NCBI GenBank assembly: GCA_041675005.1
Contig: JBAYUQ010000004.1
Location: 1 to 64,000 of the forward strand
Reading direction: 5' to 3'
Source of the DNA: PGYR01 sp041675005
GTDB lineage: Bacteria > Bacteroidota > Ignavibacteria > Kapaibacteriales > UBA2268
DNA: 64,000 nt
Positions 63,638 through 64,000 of the stretch are shown in pieces. Made by a program: the position numbers and the translations under genes. The notes beneath the pieces were generated by a model, which was given only the letters and a program-made list of their open reading frames with translations, had not been told where the DNA came from and did no database searches. How positions within the stretch are numbered: the first letter of the stretch is position 1; every line of letters begins with the position of its first letter.

Positions 63638-64000
63638 ATGAGCAATGACATTAGATTAAATTCGGACAAAGCACCTGAACCTGTAGGATTGTATCCCCAC
63701 GCTAGACAAGTAGGTAATCTTCTTTTCCTATCTGGCGTAGGACCAAGAGAGCGTGGCAAAAAGGAAATTCCGGGTGTTACTTTGGATGCGAGTGGGAATA
63801 TAGCAAGCTACGATATAGAGACCCAATGTCACTCCGTTTTCAATAATGTAAAGCTAATATTAGAGGCATGTGGTAGCGATTGGTGTAATTTAATTGATGT
63901 TACAGTGTTTCTTACTAATATGAAAGACGATTTTCCAATTTATAATAAAGTTTATGCTGAGTATTTCAAAGATAATCAGCCAGCGAGAACGACTCTAGGT
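63638..64000 (+). CDS. RidA-family protein, probably 2-aminomuconate deaminase type (3' cut by window edge)
   Basis: The frame is open from ATG 63638 to the window end, 121 codons. It reads SDKAPEPVGLYPHARQVGNL, GVGPRERGKKEIPGVTLD and DVTVFLTNMKDDFPIYNKVY, the particular RidA subgroup that includes 2-aminomuconate deaminase of the kynurenine/2-aminophenol route. The catalytic Arg of RidA imine deaminases would be in QPARTTLG at the very end seen. The FAA-hydrolase gene 54 kb away could serve the same type of pathway, but linkage is not shown. Confidence 0.85.
   Translation, partial: MSNDIRLNSDKAPEPVGLYPHARQVGNLLFLSGVGPRERGKKEIPGVTLDASGNIASYDIETQCHSVFNNVKLILEACGSDWCNLIDVTVFLTNMKDDFPIYNKVYAEYFKDNQPARTTLG

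Noticed and set aside
1..64000. A CRISPR array, looked for because of the many short repeats.
   Set aside because: The repeats are palindromic, differ from one another and lack regular unique spacers; no cas genes are present.

Overview
The window is AT-rich bacterial chromosome from the Bacteroidota/FCB group. The evidence is type IX secretion C-terminal sorting domains on two secreted proteins, two SusC/FecA-style TonB-dependent receptors with carboxypeptidase-like N-terminal domains, a DUF4856-imelysin-HTTM iron locus, OMP_b-brl and TANFOR-like proteins, and many lipoprotein signals. Choice-of-anchor/Hydin-like repeats, GLUG repeats and large intergenic palindromic repeats suggest a deep-branching member such as Kapabacteria or Ignavibacteria, but the sequence alone does not settle this.

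Layout. 1-4.9 kb: an array of RHS polymorphic-toxin modules (two cores with different tips, a relic of a third core, and three small downstream genes that look like immunity genes). 4.9-5.4 kb: an island of palindromic repeats. 5.5-7.9 kb (minus): rimK, a RimB-type aspartic protease and prfA. 8-16.5 kb: housekeeping and hypothetical genes (FAA hydrolase, flavin reductase-like protein, alpha/beta hydrolase, comM, glycerophosphodiesterase) and a decayed HTH antitoxin. 16.4-19.3 kb (minus): a TolB-propeller/M28/PDZ aminopeptidase. 19.5-25.6 kb: a probable iron-uptake operon (DUF4856 lipoprotein, imelysin, HTTM membrane protein, TonB receptor), followed by a second TonB receptor and a methyltransferase. 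28.9-32.6 kb: solo HicB-like protein, apt, DUF3999-like gene, Qnr-like pentapeptide protein. 32-33.4 kb: a second repeat island. 33.4-42.3 kb: PAP2 phosphatase, propeller protein, VWA/T9SS giant, fbaB, MATE pump, outer-membrane protein. 42.6 kb: tRNA-Glu(TTC). 43.3-49 kb: a complete RND tripartite efflux operon. 49.2-50.8 kb: GLUG/T9SS protein. 51-54.9 kb: AraC/GyrI-like regulator, then an ArsR - TauE/SafE - MBL/rhodanese - rhodanese operon for reactive sulfur. 55.3-63.2 kb (minus): a 2072-residue TANFOR-like secreted protein carrying an embedded DUF4157-type HEAAH motif, paired with an outer-membrane barrel and followed by an IS3 transposase relic. 63.6 kb to the end: a RidA-family gene cut by the window edge.

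The most unusual items are the giant TANFOR/DUF4157 protein with its barrel partner, the layered RHS tip/immunity array with an in-frame palindromic insertion in one relic, the two palindromic repeat islands, a four-copy terminator-like hairpin family at 49-55 kb, a probable ATT start codon in front of a perfect signal peptide, and the clustering of S6-modification genes with release factor 1.
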